64,000 bases of DNA from Paraburkholderia tuberum STM678 (GTDB lineage Bacteria; Pseudomonadota; Gammaproteobacteria; Burkholderiales; Burkholderiaceae), in NCBI RefSeq assembly GCF_902833905.1, contig NZ_CADFGP010000017.1, positions 1-64,000 of the forward strand, given 5' to 3'. The position numbers and the translations under genes are program-made. Under the pieces are notes generated by a model. It saw only the letters and a list, made by a program, of their open reading frames with translations, was not told the origin of the DNA and searched no databases. Below, in pieces: positions 8,010-17,478 of the stretch; position 1 is the stretch's first letter; each line of letters starts with the position of its first letter.

Positions 8010-8495
8010 TCATCGCGGCGGCGACTGGATATCCCCAATTTGCCCATCCGGGTGCGGCAAGTCCTCGACGACCCCGCCCACCGTTTGCTCGCTGATCGTG
8101 TCGGTCCGCATGCCGGTCAGTGCTTGGCGCTCGCGCAGCACGTCGTCGACGGTATCGCCGAAACGGCTCACGACAAACGCCCGCAGCAAAGCAATGCGCA
8201 GCGAGTCGCCCATTCCCTCCGAGGCTCGCTGCCCGCCCTTGAACTCAGCGACGCATACCGCCCCTTTATCGCTCTGCTCGCGCACGTCGAGCCGCATCGC
8301 GCGCTCGAGCACAACGGCAGCCGCCTCCCATGATGCGGAAGGCGTGAAACGCCCGTCCCACGGACGACCACGATCGTTGCCGCGGATCGCAACAGTCTCG
8401 CCACTATCGGTAAAGTAGATTTCGCGCACGAAGTCGTGCAGGCTGCGCGCCACCCAGTAATCGAGCGCCACGTCAGCGAGGTCGGACACGTTCAT
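8010..8495 (-). CDS. DUF2591 (phage NinX-like) family protein
   Basis: 161 residues. The N-terminal pattern LADVALDYWVARS, then FTPSASWEAAAVVLERA matches the DUF2591/NinX family, first seen in lambdoid phages but widespread as a chromosomal gene in Burkholderia. Function unknown. AGGGGGAAC just upstream supports the ATG at 8495. It lies downstream of spoT on the same strand after 120 bases and has no phage genes around it. Confidence 0.7.
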   Translation of the reverse strand: MNVSDLADVALDYWVARSLHDFVREIYFTDSGETVAIRGNDRGRPWDGRFTPSASWEAAAVVLERAMRLDVREQSDKGAVCVAEFKGGQRASEGMGDSLRIALLRAFVVSRFGDTVDDVLRERQALTGMRTDTISEQTVGGVVEDLPHPDGQIGDIQSPPR

Positions 8496-8618
8496 CTGCG
8501 TTCCCCCTGGAGTTCAGGTGAGACCAGCCTTGAGTTGTATCCTGAGCCGCCGCACGAAAGATGCCTGACTGGCGTGAAGCGCCAGTCCAAGCCGCGCCGA
8601 CGCCCAGCCGGAAGCCGT

Positions 8619-10979
8619 TCAGTAATCCGCGCGCTCGCGGTCGATGCGCATGCCGCCGTCGTGGCGGTGATGCCCCTCTTCACTCGGCCGCTCACGCGTG
8701 ATGCGCATCACATCGGGATTCGTGCGCACGCGCCGCATCACATTGGCCAGATGCACCCGGTCGCTGACCTGGATCACGAAGCGCAGAATCGTGGATTCCT
8801 GCGACAGATCTTCGTCCATCGCGATATGGACGATGTTCGCGTCCGCCGATGTGATGTCGGCCGCTACGCGGGCGAACACGCCCTTGGTGTTCTTGACCAG
8901 TACCTTGACCGCGACATCGAACAGCCGCCCCGGCTGCGGTGCCCAAGCGACGTCGATCCAGCGGCCCGGATCGCGCCGGTGGATACGCTGCGCGACGCGG
9001 CAGTCGGTGGTATGAATCGCCATGCCGAGACCGATGCCGATATAGCCCATGATGTCGTCGCCCGGAATCGGACGGCAACACGCGGACAGCTGCACCGACA
9101 TGCCCTCGGTACCGGTGATGACGACCGGCGGCGCGTGCGGCGTCGAACCGGACTCGGAGCGCGAGCCGTCGTCGTCGGCGTCGCGCCCGCTCATCAGCAC
9201 TTCGATGCGCTTGGCCATCACCGCGGCGACTCGCCGGCCGAGACCGATGTCCGCGAAAATTTCCTGACGGTTCTTGTTGCCCGTCCACTGCACGAGCTTT
9301 TCCCACGCCTCCGGTGTCACATCCGATAGCGCAAGGCCATAGCCCTTCAACGCCTGATCGACGAGACGCTCGCCGAGCTGCACCGACTCGTTCAGACGCA
9401 TCGTCTTCAGATAATGACGGATCGCCGAGCGCGCCTTGCCGCTGCGCACGAAGCCGAGCCATGCGGGGTTCGGCTTCGAATACGGCGCCGTGATGACTTC
9501 GACGATGTCGCCGCTCTTCAGCTCGGTACGCAACGGCAACAGCTCGTTGTTGATCTTCACCGCGACGCACTGGTTGCCGAGGTCGCTGTGGATCGAGTAC
9601 GCGAAGTCGAGCGCGGTGGCGCCGCGCGGCAGCGCCATGATCTTCGACTTCGGCGTGAACACGTAGACCGCATCCGGGAACAGGTCGATCTTCACGTGCT
9701 CGAGGAATTCGCTCGAATCGCCCGCTTCGCTCTGAATGTCGAGCAGCGACTTCAGCCACTGGTGCGCACGCTTCTGCACGTCGTTCAGATCCGCGCTGCC
9801 GTTCTTGTACAGCCAGTGCGCGGCAACGCCCGCCTCGGCGATCTCGTGCATCTTGCGTGTGCGCACCTGAAACTCGATCGGTGCGCCGAACGGGCCGACG
9901 AGCGTGGTGTGCAGCGACTGATAGCCGTTCACCTTCGGGATCGCGATGTAATCCTTGAACTTGCCCGGAACAGGCTTGAAAAGCGCATGCAACGCGCCGA
10001 TGCAGGTATAACACTCGAGCGCGCTCTCGACGACCACGCGAAAACCATACACGTCGAGCACCTGCGAAAACGACAGCTGCTTGTCGCGCATCTTCTTGTA
10101 AATGCTGAAGATGGTTTTCTCGCGACCGGTGACTTCGGCGTCGAGCTTCGCGTCCGCAATCGCGCGCTGCACCGATTCGAGAATCTTGCCGACCACCTCG
10201 CGACGATTGCCGCGCGCCGCCTTCACGGCTTTTTCGAGTGTCGCGTAACGGTGCGGGTTGAAGTTCGCGAAACTCAGGTCCTGCAGCTCGCGATAGGTAT
10301 TATTCAGGCCGAGCCGGTGAGCGATCGGCGCGTAAATGTCTAGCGTTTCGCGCGCGACACGGCGACGTTTCTCCGACGGCACCGCGCCGAGCGTGCGCAT
10401 GTTGTGCAGCCGGTCGGCGAGCTTCACGAGGATTACGCGCACGTCGCGCGCCATCGCGAGCAGCATCTTGCGGAAATTCTCCGCTTGCGCTTCCTCGCGA
10501 TTGCGAAACTCCATCTTGTCCAGCTTGGACAACCCGTCGACCAGTTCCGCGACCTTCGCGCCGAAGCGCTCGGCGAGCTCTGCCTTGGTCACGCCCTGGT
10601 CTTCCATCACGTCGTGCAGCAGCGCCGCCATGATCGCCTGGGCGTCGAGATTCCAGCCCGCGCAGATTTCCGCGACGGCGACCGGATGCGTGATGTAGGG
10701 CTCGCCGCTCTGGCGATACTGGCCGAGGTGGGCTTCGTCGCTGAAGTGGAACGCCGCCTTGATGTCCTTGATCTCTTCCGGCTGCAGATAGCCGGACAGC
10801 GCAGACGTCAGATTGGCGATGGAGACGACATCATGCCGGCGCGGCTGCTCCGGCGTGGCGGTCGGCCCGAACAGATGGCGAAACGATTGCTCGAGGACCG
10901 CGTCGATGTACTTGCGTGCAGAGGACGGCGAGTCGGTGTCGTGCTCCGCTTCCGTGGCGGTGGGCGGGGTAGCACTCAT
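8619..10979 (-). CDS. spoT: Bifunctional (p)ppGpp synthetase/hydrolase, SpoT/Rel type
   Basis: 786 residues. The N-terminal hydrolase HD domain is intact (HDVMED at 122-127, so Mn-dependent ppGpp hydrolysis is expected). The synthetase domain follows (NGYQSLHTTL near 360), then TGS (from about 440, with ALDFAYSIHSDLG), a conserved helical/zinc-finger-like region (QLSACCRPIPGDDI) and a C-terminal ACT domain (about 700-775). It sets the alarmone level in response to starvation. The ATG at 10979 has GGAGG five bases upstream. It sits directly downstream of rpoZ and gmk, the usual order in proteobacteria. Confidence 0.95.
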   Translation of the reverse strand: MSATPPTATEAEHDTDSPSSARKYIDAVLEQSFRHLFGPTATPEQPRRHDVVSIANLTSALSGYLQPEEIKDIKAAFHFSDEAHLGQYRQSGEPYITHPVAVAEICAGWNLDAQAIMAALLHDVMEDQGVTKAELAERFGAKVAELVDGLSKLDKMEFRNREEAQAENFRKMLLAMARDVRVILVKLADRLHNMRTLGAVPSEKRRRVARETLDIYAPIAHRLGLNNTYRELQDLSFANFNPHRYATLEKAVKAARGNRREVVGKILESVQRAIADAKLDAEVTGREKTIFSIYKKMRDKQLSFSQVLDVYGFRVVVESALECYTCIGALHALFKPVPGKFKDYIAIPKVNGYQSLHTTLVGPFGAPIEFQVRTRKMHEIAEAGVAAHWLYKNGSADLNDVQKRAHQWLKSLLDIQSEAGDSSEFLEHVKIDLFPDAVYVFTPKSKIMALPRGATALDFAYSIHSDLGNQCVAVKINNELLPLRTELKSGDIVEVITAPYSKPNPAWLGFVRSGKARSAIRHYLKTMRLNESVQLGERLVDQALKGYGLALSDVTPEAWEKLVQWTGNKNRQEIFADIGLGRRVAAVMAKRIEVLMSGRDADDDGSRSESGSTPHAPPVVITGTEGMSVQLSACCRPIPGDDIMGYIGIGLGMAIHTTDCRVAQRIHRRDPGRWIDVAWAPQPGRLFDVAVKVLVKNTKGVFARVAADITSADANIVHIAMDEDLSQESTILRFVIQVSDRVHLANVMRRVRTNPDVMRITRERPSEEGHHRHDGGMRIDRERADY

Positions 10980-11077
10980 GGTCGCCTCCGGTAGCGGTCA
11001 GGGTTGGACACAGTTCTGCACGTTGAGCAATCCGGTGTGGCGAATACCGGCAAGTCGAAAACGAAAATCCTTGCGCC

Positions 11078-11281
11078 TTAGACCGGCACCTTCTTCAGCA
11101 TTTCGACGCCGACCTGACCCGATGCGATTTCACGCAGCGCGAGGACGGTGGGCTTGTCGCGGCTTTCGATTTTCGGCGTGTGGCCTTGAGCGAGCTGACG
11201 CGCGCGATAGGTTGCGGCAAGCGCGAGTTCGAAACGGTTCGGGATCTGTTTGAGGCAGTCTTCGACGGTAATGCGGGCCAT
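11078..11281 (-). CDS. rpoZ: RNA polymerase omega subunit
   Basis: 67 residues, normal for betaproteobacteria. MARITVEDCLKQIPNRFELALAATYRARQL is split across the conserved helices that clamp the beta' subunit tail. It helps assemble RNA polymerase and forms part of one ppGpp binding site, fitting its place between gmk and spoT. AAGGAA upstream supports the start at 11281. Confidence 0.95.
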   Translation of the reverse strand: MARITVEDCLKQIPNRFELALAATYRARQLAQGHTPKIESRDKPTVLALREIASGQVGVEMLKKVPV

Positions 11282-11341
11282 GTTGGGTTCCTTCTCAGTA
11301 TGTTGCTTATTCTACCTTATGTGCTTGACACCACGCCGCGC

Positions 11342-12025
11342 TCACGCGTGCGGCAGGTGGATGCCGAGCTGCATGAAAAGCTGCGTGTGACGCGCGTACT
11401 GCGACGCGAAGCGCGAGCGCGTCGCGCCGACGAGGCACTGCAACTCCGCCAGCGCGCGATCGAAGTTCTCGTTGATCACGACGTACTCCGCTTCGGCCGC
11501 GTGCGCGATCTCGCCGCCCGCCGCGAGCAAGCGTCGCGTGATTACGTTCGGCTCGTCCTGGCCGCGCTTTTTCAGACGCTCTTCGAGCGCTTCGAGCGAC
11601 GGCGGCAGAATGAAGATCTCCACCGCGTTGTTGAATTGCTTCTTCACCTGCTGCGCACCCTGCCAGTCGATTTCGAGCAGCACGTCATGGCCGTTTTTCA
11701 TCTGCTCCTCGATCCACACGCGCGACGTGCCGTAATAGTTGCCGTGCACTTCCGCGCTTTCGAGAAACTCGCCCGCGTCGTGACGCTGCATGAAATCTTC
11801 GACGCTCGTGAAGTGATAGTGCTCGCCGTCCTGCTCCTTCGGACGCGGCGGGCGCGTCGTGTAGGAGATCGACAGACGGATCGCGTCGTCGCTCGCGAGC
11901 AGCGCGTTCACGAGCGTCGACTTGCCCGCGCCCGACGGCGCGACGACCATGAACAGGTTGCCGGGATACGCGCCGGCGTACGAATGGCGCGCCGCGCCGG
12001 TTTCGCGTGGATGGTGGTCGGTCAT
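11342..12025 (-). CDS. gmk: Guanylate kinase
   Basis: 227 residues. The P-loop APSGAGKST lies near residue 29, followed by the GMP-binding SYTTRPPRPKEQDGEHYHF and the lid region with Arg residues (LLEIDWQGAQQV). It phosphorylates GMP to GDP. Members are about 205-210 residues; the extra 15-20 residues at the N-terminus before NLFMVVAP are poorly conserved and a later start is possible. It forms an operon with yicC upstream and rpoZ-spoT downstream. Confidence 0.94.
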   Translation of the reverse strand: MTDHHPRETGAARHSYAGAYPGNLFMVVAPSGAGKSTLVNALLASDDAIRLSISYTTRPPRPKEQDGEHYHFTSVEDFMQRHDAGEFLESAEVHGNYYGTSRVWIEEQMKNGHDVLLEIDWQGAQQVKKQFNNAVEIFILPPSLEALEERLKKRGQDEPNVITRRLLAAGGEIAHAAEAEYVVINENFDRALAELQCLVGATRSRFASQYARHTQLFMQLGIHLPHA

Positions 12026-12044
12026 GATGTGTGGTGCTCCAGCC

Positions 12045-12968
12045 TTATTCGAGATTCTGTACCTGCTCGCGCATCTGTTCGATCAAGAGCTTCAGCGTCA
12101 TCGACGAATCCGCGAGTTCCTTCGCCGCCGCCTTCGAACCGAGCGTGTTCGCTTCGCGGTTCAGCTCCTGCATCATGAAGTCGAGCCGCTTGCCGACCTT
12201 GCCGCCCTTCTCGATCACGTGACGCGTTTCGTTCAGGTGCGCGGTGAGGCGCGACAGCTCTTCGGCGATGTCGATGCGAATGCCGTACATCGTCACTTCC
12301 TGGCGAATCCGCTCGTTGATCTCTTCGCGCGATACGATCGTCACGGCCGCATCCGGCGCGGCGATGCCGAGCGCTTCCTGCAGACGCTCGACGATTTTCT
12401 GCTGATGTCGCGCAATCAGTTCGGGCACGAGCGGGGTGATCTTCACGACGATCGTCTCCATTTCGGTGACGTTGGCGAGCAGCATCGTCGCGAGTTGCGC
12501 GCCTTCACGCGCGCGCACGTCGATCAGGTCCGCGATCGCCTGCTTGCCGCATCCGAGCACCGCTTCGCGCAGCGTCTCGGGCGCGATGCCGCTTTCGGCG
12601 AGCACGCCCGGCCAGCGCAGAATTTCGCCGGTGCGCAGACGGCCCGCTTCAGGAAACGTGCCGAGCACCGTGCGTTCCAGCTGCGCGAGTTGCGCGAGCG
12701 CGTCGCGGTTGATCGCGCCCGCGTTCGCCGACTGCTCGCTGCGCTGCAGATTCACGCGAATGTCGACCTTGCCGCGCGACAGCTTGTTCATCAGCATCTC
12801 GCGCAGCGTCGGTTCGACGACGCGCACGTCTTCCGGCATGCGGAAGTTCAGATCGAGAAAGCGCGAGTTCACCGTGCGCAATTCGACCGACACGCTGACG
12901 CCACCCGTGCCCGAGGCTGCCACGAGTTCGCGCGTGGCGCTCGCATAGCCAGTCATGCTGTAGATCAT
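12045..12968 (-). CDS. yicC: YicC/YloC family endoribonuclease
   Basis: 307 residues from ATG 12968, where MIYSMTGYASA is the near-invariant family start (an ATG eight codons upstream is less likely). The C-terminus holds the conserved RLDFMMQELNREANTLGSK segment. Family members form ring-shaped hexamers that cut RNA. It precedes gmk by 19 bases, the usual pairing, and diverges from rph. Confidence 0.9.
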   Translation of the reverse strand: MIYSMTGYASATRELVAASGTGGVSVSVELRTVNSRFLDLNFRMPEDVRVVEPTLREMLMNKLSRGKVDIRVNLQRSEQSANAGAINRDALAQLAQLERTVLGTFPEAGRLRTGEILRWPGVLAESGIAPETLREAVLGCGKQAIADLIDVRAREGAQLATMLLANVTEMETIVVKITPLVPELIARHQQKIVERLQEALGIAAPDAAVTIVSREEINERIRQEVTMYGIRIDIAEELSRLTAHLNETRHVIEKGGKVGKRLDFMMQELNREANTLGSKAAAKELADSSMTLKLLIEQMREQVQNLE

Positions 12969-13168
12969 CGTATTTCTCGCGATTGGGGCCATGCGGTAGA
13001 CGATGGCCTGAGAAGCGGATCGCCCGGCGTGTACGAGACGCGGGGCGGGGAATCGGCATTATCCCATTTTTGTCGCAGCCATCCGTATGGGCAACCGCCC
13101 TATCCGATCGGCGGTAAAATTAGCGTTTTTCCTCCGCCCTCCTCCAGCCCATCCCGACCCATTCCGAC

Positions 13169-13906
13169 ATGAGCAACGACACCCAACGCCCCAGCGGCCG
13201 CCAGCCCCACCAGTTGCGCGACGTGCGCATCACGCGTCACTACACGAAGCATGCGGAGGGCTCGGTGCTGGTCGAATTCGGCGACACCAAGGTGATCTGC
13301 ACCGCGAGCGTCAGCGAGAGCGTACCGCCGTTTCTGCGCGATCGCGGCCAGGGCTGGCTCACCGCCGAATACGGCATGCTGCCGCGCGCCACCCATACCC
13401 GCAGCGACCGTGAAGCCGCGCGCGGCAAACAAACCGGCCGCACGCAGGAAATCCAGCGGCTGATCGGCCGCGCGCTGCGCTCGGTGTTCGATCTCGAGAA
13501 GCTCGGCGCGCGCACGCTCAATCTCGACTGCGACGTGATCCAGGCCGATGGCGGCACACGCACCGCGAGCATTACGGGCGCGTTCGTCGCCGCGCATGAT
13601 GCGGTCGCCAGATTGCTTGCCACGGGCCGCATCGAAAGCTCGCCGATCCTGGATTACGTCGCCGCGATTTCGGTCGGCGTGTACGACGGCGTGCCGGTGC
13701 TCGACCTCGACTACGACGAAGACTCGCAGTGCGACACCGACATGAACGTCGTAATGACGGGGGCGGGCGGCTTCGTCGAAATTCAGGGTACCGCGGAAGG
13801 CGTGCCGTTCTCGCGCGAAGAAATGAATGCGCTGCTCGATCTCGCGAGCGACGGCATCAGCACGCTGATCGCGAAGCAGAAAGAGGCGCTGGGAGTGCAG
13901 CAGTGA
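13169..13906 (+). CDS. rph: Ribonuclease PH
   Basis: 245 residues. EGSVLVEFGDTKVICTASV and the phosphate-binding GRTQEIQRLIGRALR (with the key Arg) are present, as is DCDVIQADGGTRTASITGA. It trims tRNA 3' ends phosphorolytically as a hexamer. A TAAAAT box at 13115-13120 may belong to its promoter. It is the first gene of rph-rdgB-hemW, whose stop and start codons overlap. Confidence 0.95.
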   Translation: MSNDTQRPSGRQPHQLRDVRITRHYTKHAEGSVLVEFGDTKVICTASVSESVPPFLRDRGQGWLTAEYGMLPRATHTRSDREAARGKQTGRTQEIQRLIGRALRSVFDLEKLGARTLNLDCDVIQADGGTRTASITGAFVAAHDAVARLLATGRIESSPILDYVAAISVGVYDGVPVLDLDYDEDSQCDTDMNVVMTGAGGFVEIQGTAEGVPFSREEMNALLDLASDGISTLIAKQKEALGVQQ

Positions 13907-14565
13907 ATGAGGTTCGTCAGGACGGTGGCGGGAACAATGCTCACGGCGTAACGTCGGGAATGCCGCTGAAAAAGGTCGTGCTCGCGTCGAACAACGCGGG
14001 CAAGCTGCGCGAATTTGCGGCGCTGCTCGGCGCGGCCGGCATCGAGTTGATCGCGCAAGGCGAACTCAACGTGCCGGAAGCGGAAGAACCGCATCCCACC
14101 TTCGTTGAAAACGCGCTGACGAAGGCCCGTCACGCTGCGCGGCTCACCGGCCTGCCCGCGCTCGCCGACGACTCGGGCCTTTGCGTGCGCGCGCTGCGCG
14201 GCGCGCCGGGCGTCTACTCGGCCCGCTTCGCGCAACTCGCCGGCGGCGAGAAAAGCGACGCGGCGAACAACGCGCGCCTCGTCGACGAACTGCGGGACGT
14301 GAGCGACCGCCGCGGCTATTACTACTGCGTGCTCGCACTCGTGCGTCACGCGGACGATCCCGAACCGCTGATCGCCGAAGGCCGCTGGCATGGCGAAATC
14401 CTGGACGCGCCGCGCGGCGAGCATGGCTTCGGTTACGACCCGTACTTCTATCTGCCGTCGCTGAACGCGAGCGCCGCCGAACTCGAGCCGGCGGTCAAGA
14501 ACGCGAGCAGCCATCGCGCGATCGCGCTGCGGCAACTGCTCGCGCGTCTGTCGGGGGAAGCGTGA
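13903..14565 (+). CDS. rdgB: dITP/XTP pyrophosphatase, RdgB/HAM1
   Basis: Starts with GTG at 13903, overlapping the rph stop (GTGA) and preceded by GGGAG, which gives 220 residues. An internal ATG at 13960 would give the more usual 201. From there, VVLASNNAGKLREF binds the nucleotide phosphates, ALADDSGLCVRAL holds the catalytic Asp residues, and GFGYDPYF, then SHRAIAL complete the signature. It removes inosine and xanthosine triphosphates from the nucleotide pool. Confidence 0.93.
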   Translation: MNEVRQDGGGNNAHGVTSGMPLKKVVLASNNAGKLREFAALLGAAGIELIAQGELNVPEAEEPHPTFVENALTKARHAARLTGLPALADDSGLCVRALRGAPGVYSARFAQLAGGEKSDAANNARLVDELRDVSDRRGYYYCVLALVRHADDPEPLIAEGRWHGEILDAPRGEHGFGYDPYFYLPSLNASAAELEPAVKNASSHRAIALRQLLARLSGEA

Positions 14566-15791
14566 TTCCGATCCGATCGACGCCGGCGGACATCGGCAAG
14601 GGTGTCGTCAGTGCGTTCACGTCGCCGGGCAGCATCCGTTTGACGTCGCTGCCGCCACTTGCGCTGTACGTGCATTTCCCGTGGTGCGTGCGCAAGTGCC
14701 CCTACTGCGACTTCAATTCGCACGAGTGGAAAGGCGAGACGTTCCCGGAGAACGACTACCTCGACGCGTTGCGCGCCGACCTGGAAATGGCCTTGCCACT
14801 GATCTGGGGCCGCCAGGTGCATACGGTGTTCATCGGCGGCGGCACGCCTAGTTTGCTGTCGGCGGCGGGGCTCGATCGCATGCTGTCGGATATTCGCGCG
14901 CTGCTGCCGCTCGACGCCGACGCGGAAATCACGCTCGAAGCGAACCCCGGCACGTTCGAAGCCGACAAGTTCGCGCAGTTTCGCGCGAGCGGCGTGAACC
15001 GGCTGTCGGTGGGCATCCAGAGTTTCAACGAAACGCATCTGAAGGCGCTCGGCCGCATTCACGACGCGGCGCAGGCACGCCACGCGGTCGAAGTCGCCGC
15101 GACCACGTTCGACAACTTCAACCTCGACCTGATGTTCGCGCTGCCCAGGCAAACGCTCGCCGAATGTCAGGCCGACGTGGAAACGGCGTTGTCGTTTGCC
15201 CCGCCGCATCTGTCGCTGTATCACCTGACGCTCGAACCGAACACGCTATTCGCCAAGTTTCCGCCCGCGTTGCCCGACGATGACGCGTCCGCGGACATGC
15301 AGGACTGGATTCATCAACGCACCGCCGAGGCCGGCTACGGGCGCTACGAGGTGTCCGCGTATGCGCAGCCGCATCGGCAGAGCAAACACAATCTGAACTA
15401 CTGGCGCTTCGGCGACTATCTCGGCATCGGCGCGGGCGCGCATACGAAGCTGTCGTTTCCTAATCGCATCGTGCGCCAGGCGCGCTACAAACATCCGACC
15501 ACGTTCATCGAGCAGGCCAGGGCTGGTGCAAGCGTGCAGGAAGAGCATGAGGTCGGGCCGCGCGATCTGCCGTTCGAGTTCATGCTGAACGCGCTGCGCC
15601 TGGTAGAAGGATTTCCGGTGCATCGGTTCATCGAGCGCACGGGCCTGTCGATCACGACGATCGAGCCGGCGTTGCAGGTAGCGGAACAGCGCAAGCTGAT
15701 CACACGCGACCACGAACGGATCGCGCCGACGCCGCTTGGGCAGGCGTTCCTGAACGACTTGCAGACGCTGTTCCTGAAAGATCCGCAGTGA
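14562..15791 (+). CDS. hemW: Radical SAM haem chaperone HemW
   Basis: 409 residues from GTG 14562, which overlaps the rdgB stop and has GGGGGAAG right upstream. The radical-SAM cluster motif is CVRKCPYCDFNSH (CxxxCxxC followed by FNSH, where coproporphyrinogen oxidases have FCGC), which places it in HemW rather than HemN. GGGTPSLLS and the C-terminal HemN_C winged helix region are present. It transfers haem to apoproteins. A true HemN is encoded at 50130-51515. Confidence 0.9.
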   Translation: MIPIRSTPADIGKGVVSAFTSPGSIRLTSLPPLALYVHFPWCVRKCPYCDFNSHEWKGETFPENDYLDALRADLEMALPLIWGRQVHTVFIGGGTPSLLSAAGLDRMLSDIRALLPLDADAEITLEANPGTFEADKFAQFRASGVNRLSVGIQSFNETHLKALGRIHDAAQARHAVEVAATTFDNFNLDLMFALPRQTLAECQADVETALSFAPPHLSLYHLTLEPNTLFAKFPPALPDDDASADMQDWIHQRTAEAGYGRYEVSAYAQPHRQSKHNLNYWRFGDYLGIGAGAHTKLSFPNRIVRQARYKHPTTFIEQARAGASVQEEHEVGPRDLPFEFMLNALRLVEGFPVHRFIERTGLSITTIEPALQVAEQRKLITRDHERIAPTPLGQAFLNDLQTLFLKDPQ

Positions 15792-15846
15792 TGGCGGGTC
15801 ACCTAGACTCGGCAGCGAAATCTTTTCAGGTTACAATTTGCGGCTT

Positions 15847-15936
15847 GGAGGTGTGGCCGAGTGGTTTAAGGCACCGGTCTTGAAAACCGGCGAAGGAGCA
15901 ATCCTTCCGTGAGTTCGAATCTCACCGCCTCCGCCA
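15847..15936 (+). tRNA. tRNA-Ser(TGA)
   Basis: 90 bases with a long variable arm, as expected for serine. The acceptor GGAGGTG/CGCCTCC closes (one G-T pair), the anticodon loop CTTGAAA gives TGA, and CCA is encoded. It marks the left edge of the first toxin/immunity block. Confidence 0.96.
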
Positions 15937-15952
15937 GGCTTTCAAGAAAAAC

Positions 15953-15989
15953 CCCGTAAGTTCAGTGACTTACGGGCTTTTTGTTTTTC
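15953..15989 (+). terminator. Intrinsic terminator after tRNA-Ser
   Basis: CCCGTAAG (15953-15960)/CTTACGGG (15969-15976) followed by CTTTTTGTTTTTC. Confidence 0.85.
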
Positions 15990-16019
15990 TGGCCCGAGGT
16001 GGAGCAGTTCTCCGCTCTG

Positions 16020-16223
16020 ATAGACCAGCGGTACGGTCGCTGCCCGCGAGCATCCGCGCTACGGGCGCGAAAAGCCGCAATGTTCGTGCGGGCGCTTTTT
16101 TCCGTTTCGTCGAGAGCCGTCGAGATTTTGGGCGGTCGCCCATGTACGGACTGCCTGTCGCACAGTAATTATCTGACTGCTGTCAACTCCGGCAGCGACT
16201 TCAGATAGACCATCGACACACCC
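16020..16223 (+). other. Conserved leader upstream of the toxin gene
   Basis: About 200 bases are conserved in front of both toxin copies (compare 53741-53944). Open frames exist, but every difference I compared between the copies in the two longest frames changes the residue, so it is more likely non-coding or a decayed gene. It presumably holds the promoter of the cassette. No clean -10/-35 pair was seen. Confidence 0.5.
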
Positions 16224-17000
16224 ATGTCCCTGTCCGTATTTGAAATGCACTCCGTGGAGCTGTTCTGCCAGCGGCCACCGGGTGCCTGTTATGTCATCTG
16301 CGACGAATGGCACTATAAGGCGTGCCTCGGCAAGGCCGCAGACCTTCAGAGGGCTAGGGCGGAGACCCGGGAATTTCTTGCTATCGCCGCACTGAATCGC
16401 AGGAAGTGGGAGGAGGACCGGAAACTGATTAGGAATCTCATTGGCAGTCACTGGCTGTTTTTTCATGATGTACGGGACCGCAACCCTGATACCGATGGCT
16501 GGTGGGTGATCGTTGCTCTTCTCGAAGAGATTCGCCGGGGCAAACTGCTTGCCGTTAAAGGTCCGCGTAATGGCCTGTTTCCGTCACCGTACAGCAGCAC
16601 GCCGTTAATGAATCCCATAGCGAGGACAGGCAGTCACCCGGACGGCGAACCCATTTTGTCCGTCCAGTATGATCCGGCCACCTGGCAAACCCGGTTGAAC
16701 GCTGCGCGGGCAGCCAGGGCTGGCGATAGAGGCTCATCAACGCTGCTCGGCGACGCGCAGCCGTTTGAGTATGTGCCTGATGCGTTGAGCGGCGATGTGG
16801 TTGAACTCGCCGAGAGCACGAACAACCCAAACTACGCGGCGAAGATGCTGGGGTATGACCGCAAGACCTTCGGCAGGATGATCCATATGATGAAAGAAGA
16901 CAATCGAATGCGCGGGGACGACAACGTTATTTGGCACGACGATGGGAATGTCGAGTTCAGAGGCGCGATCATCGACAACATGCATAGCTGGGCACCCTGA
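16224..17000 (+). CDS. Putative polymorphic toxin with variable C-terminal domain (copy 1)
   Basis: 258 residues, no signal peptide and no membrane segment. Residues 1-110 form an uncharacterised domain (YVICDEWHYKACLGKAA, then RRKWEEDRKLIRNLIG). Around residue 175 lies a linker motif (LLGDAQPFEYVPDALSGDVVELA), then NPNYAAKMLGYDRKTFG and a short C-terminal domain with DNVIWHDDGNVEFRGAIIDN. That tail resembles the C-terminal domains of contact-dependent and type VI polymorphic toxins, from memory of the families, not a search. The copy at 52964-53740 is about nine-tenths identical up to residue 215, then diverges. A DUF4279 gene follows 11 bases downstream, the layout of a toxin and its immunity gene. 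Enzyme activity and delivery route are unknown. Confidence 0.6.
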   Translation: MSLSVFEMHSVELFCQRPPGACYVICDEWHYKACLGKAADLQRARAETREFLAIAALNRRKWEEDRKLIRNLIGSHWLFFHDVRDRNPDTDGWWVIVALLEEIRRGKLLAVKGPRNGLFPSPYSSTPLMNPIARTGSHPDGEPILSVQYDPATWQTRLNAARAARAGDRGSSTLLGDAQPFEYVPDALSGDVVELAESTNNPNYAAKMLGYDRKTFGRMIHMMKEDNRMRGDDNVIWHDDGNVEFRGAIIDNMHSWAP

Positions 17001-17011
17001 GAGAAACAGAG

Positions 17012-17431
17012 ATGGCACCCGAACACAAACTCGCCCACGCAGCGTTCACGATCTATCAGGACACCGAGCCGCCCGAATTCTGGACGAACTATTTTGGCGT
17101 ATCACCATCTCGCGCGGGAGCCAAAGGGCAGCCCAGGTTAATGCCGTCCGGCATGATGAGCAGCATTCCTTGGCGGCAAGGCACATGGATCGTTTCGAGC
17201 GCGGAGGCAATAATGAGCGACGATCTGACGCCTCATCTTCGCTATCTGGTGGGCCACCTCGGGCTACCCCGTGCCGATTTGCGAGAACTCATCGAGCGCA
17301 CTTGCGCGCAGATGCGCTTCTTCTGCTATTGGGACAACGAGAGCGGCGACCGCGTGCCTGACGTGCCCGACGATATTCGCACCATGATGGAAGCCATGGG
17401 CGGCACGGTCGAGATCGATGAATATCGATAG
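17012..17431 (+). CDS. DUF4279 protein, putative immunity protein (copy 1)
   Basis: 139 residues with the DUF4279 pattern: HAAFTIYQDTEPPEFW, the central WIVSS strand, LTPHLRYLVGHLGLP, and the near-constant end FFCYWDNESGDRVPDVP ... EIDEYR. AGAGAAACAGAG precedes the ATG. It is the most divergent of the three DUF4279 copies in its first 90 residues, while the last 45 residues and the downstream DNA are almost identical to the other two. Its partner would be the toxin tail encoded just upstream. The immunity role is inferred from position. Confidence 0.65.
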   Translation: MAPEHKLAHAAFTIYQDTEPPEFWTNYFGVSPSRAGAKGQPRLMPSGMMSSIPWRQGTWIVSSAEAIMSDDLTPHLRYLVGHLGLPRADLRELIERTCAQMRFFCYWDNESGDRVPDVPDDIRTMMEAMGGTVEIDEYR

Positions 17432-17450
17432 AGCCTCGCTCGAATGCACA

Positions 17451-17478
17451 AGCCGATGCTCGGGAATTGGCTTTTTTT
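17451..17478 (+). terminator. Terminator of toxin/immunity copy 1
   Basis: AGCCGAT (17451-17457) pairs with ATTGGCT, with one G-T pair, followed by a run of seven T. The same hairpin follows the other two DUF4279 genes. Confidence 0.75.

Noticed and set aside
8010..8495. Prophage suspected from the NinX-like gene
   Set aside because: No other phage gene lies nearby; the family is a common chromosomal gene in this group.
8436..9329. Plus-strand frames of 300 codons opposite spoT
   Set aside because: Antisense shadows of spoT with Arg/His-rich composition.
15981..16208. Conserved open frame in the toxin leader
   Set aside because: Compared with the copy at 53756-53968, the differences seen all change residues, so it is not under protein-level selection.
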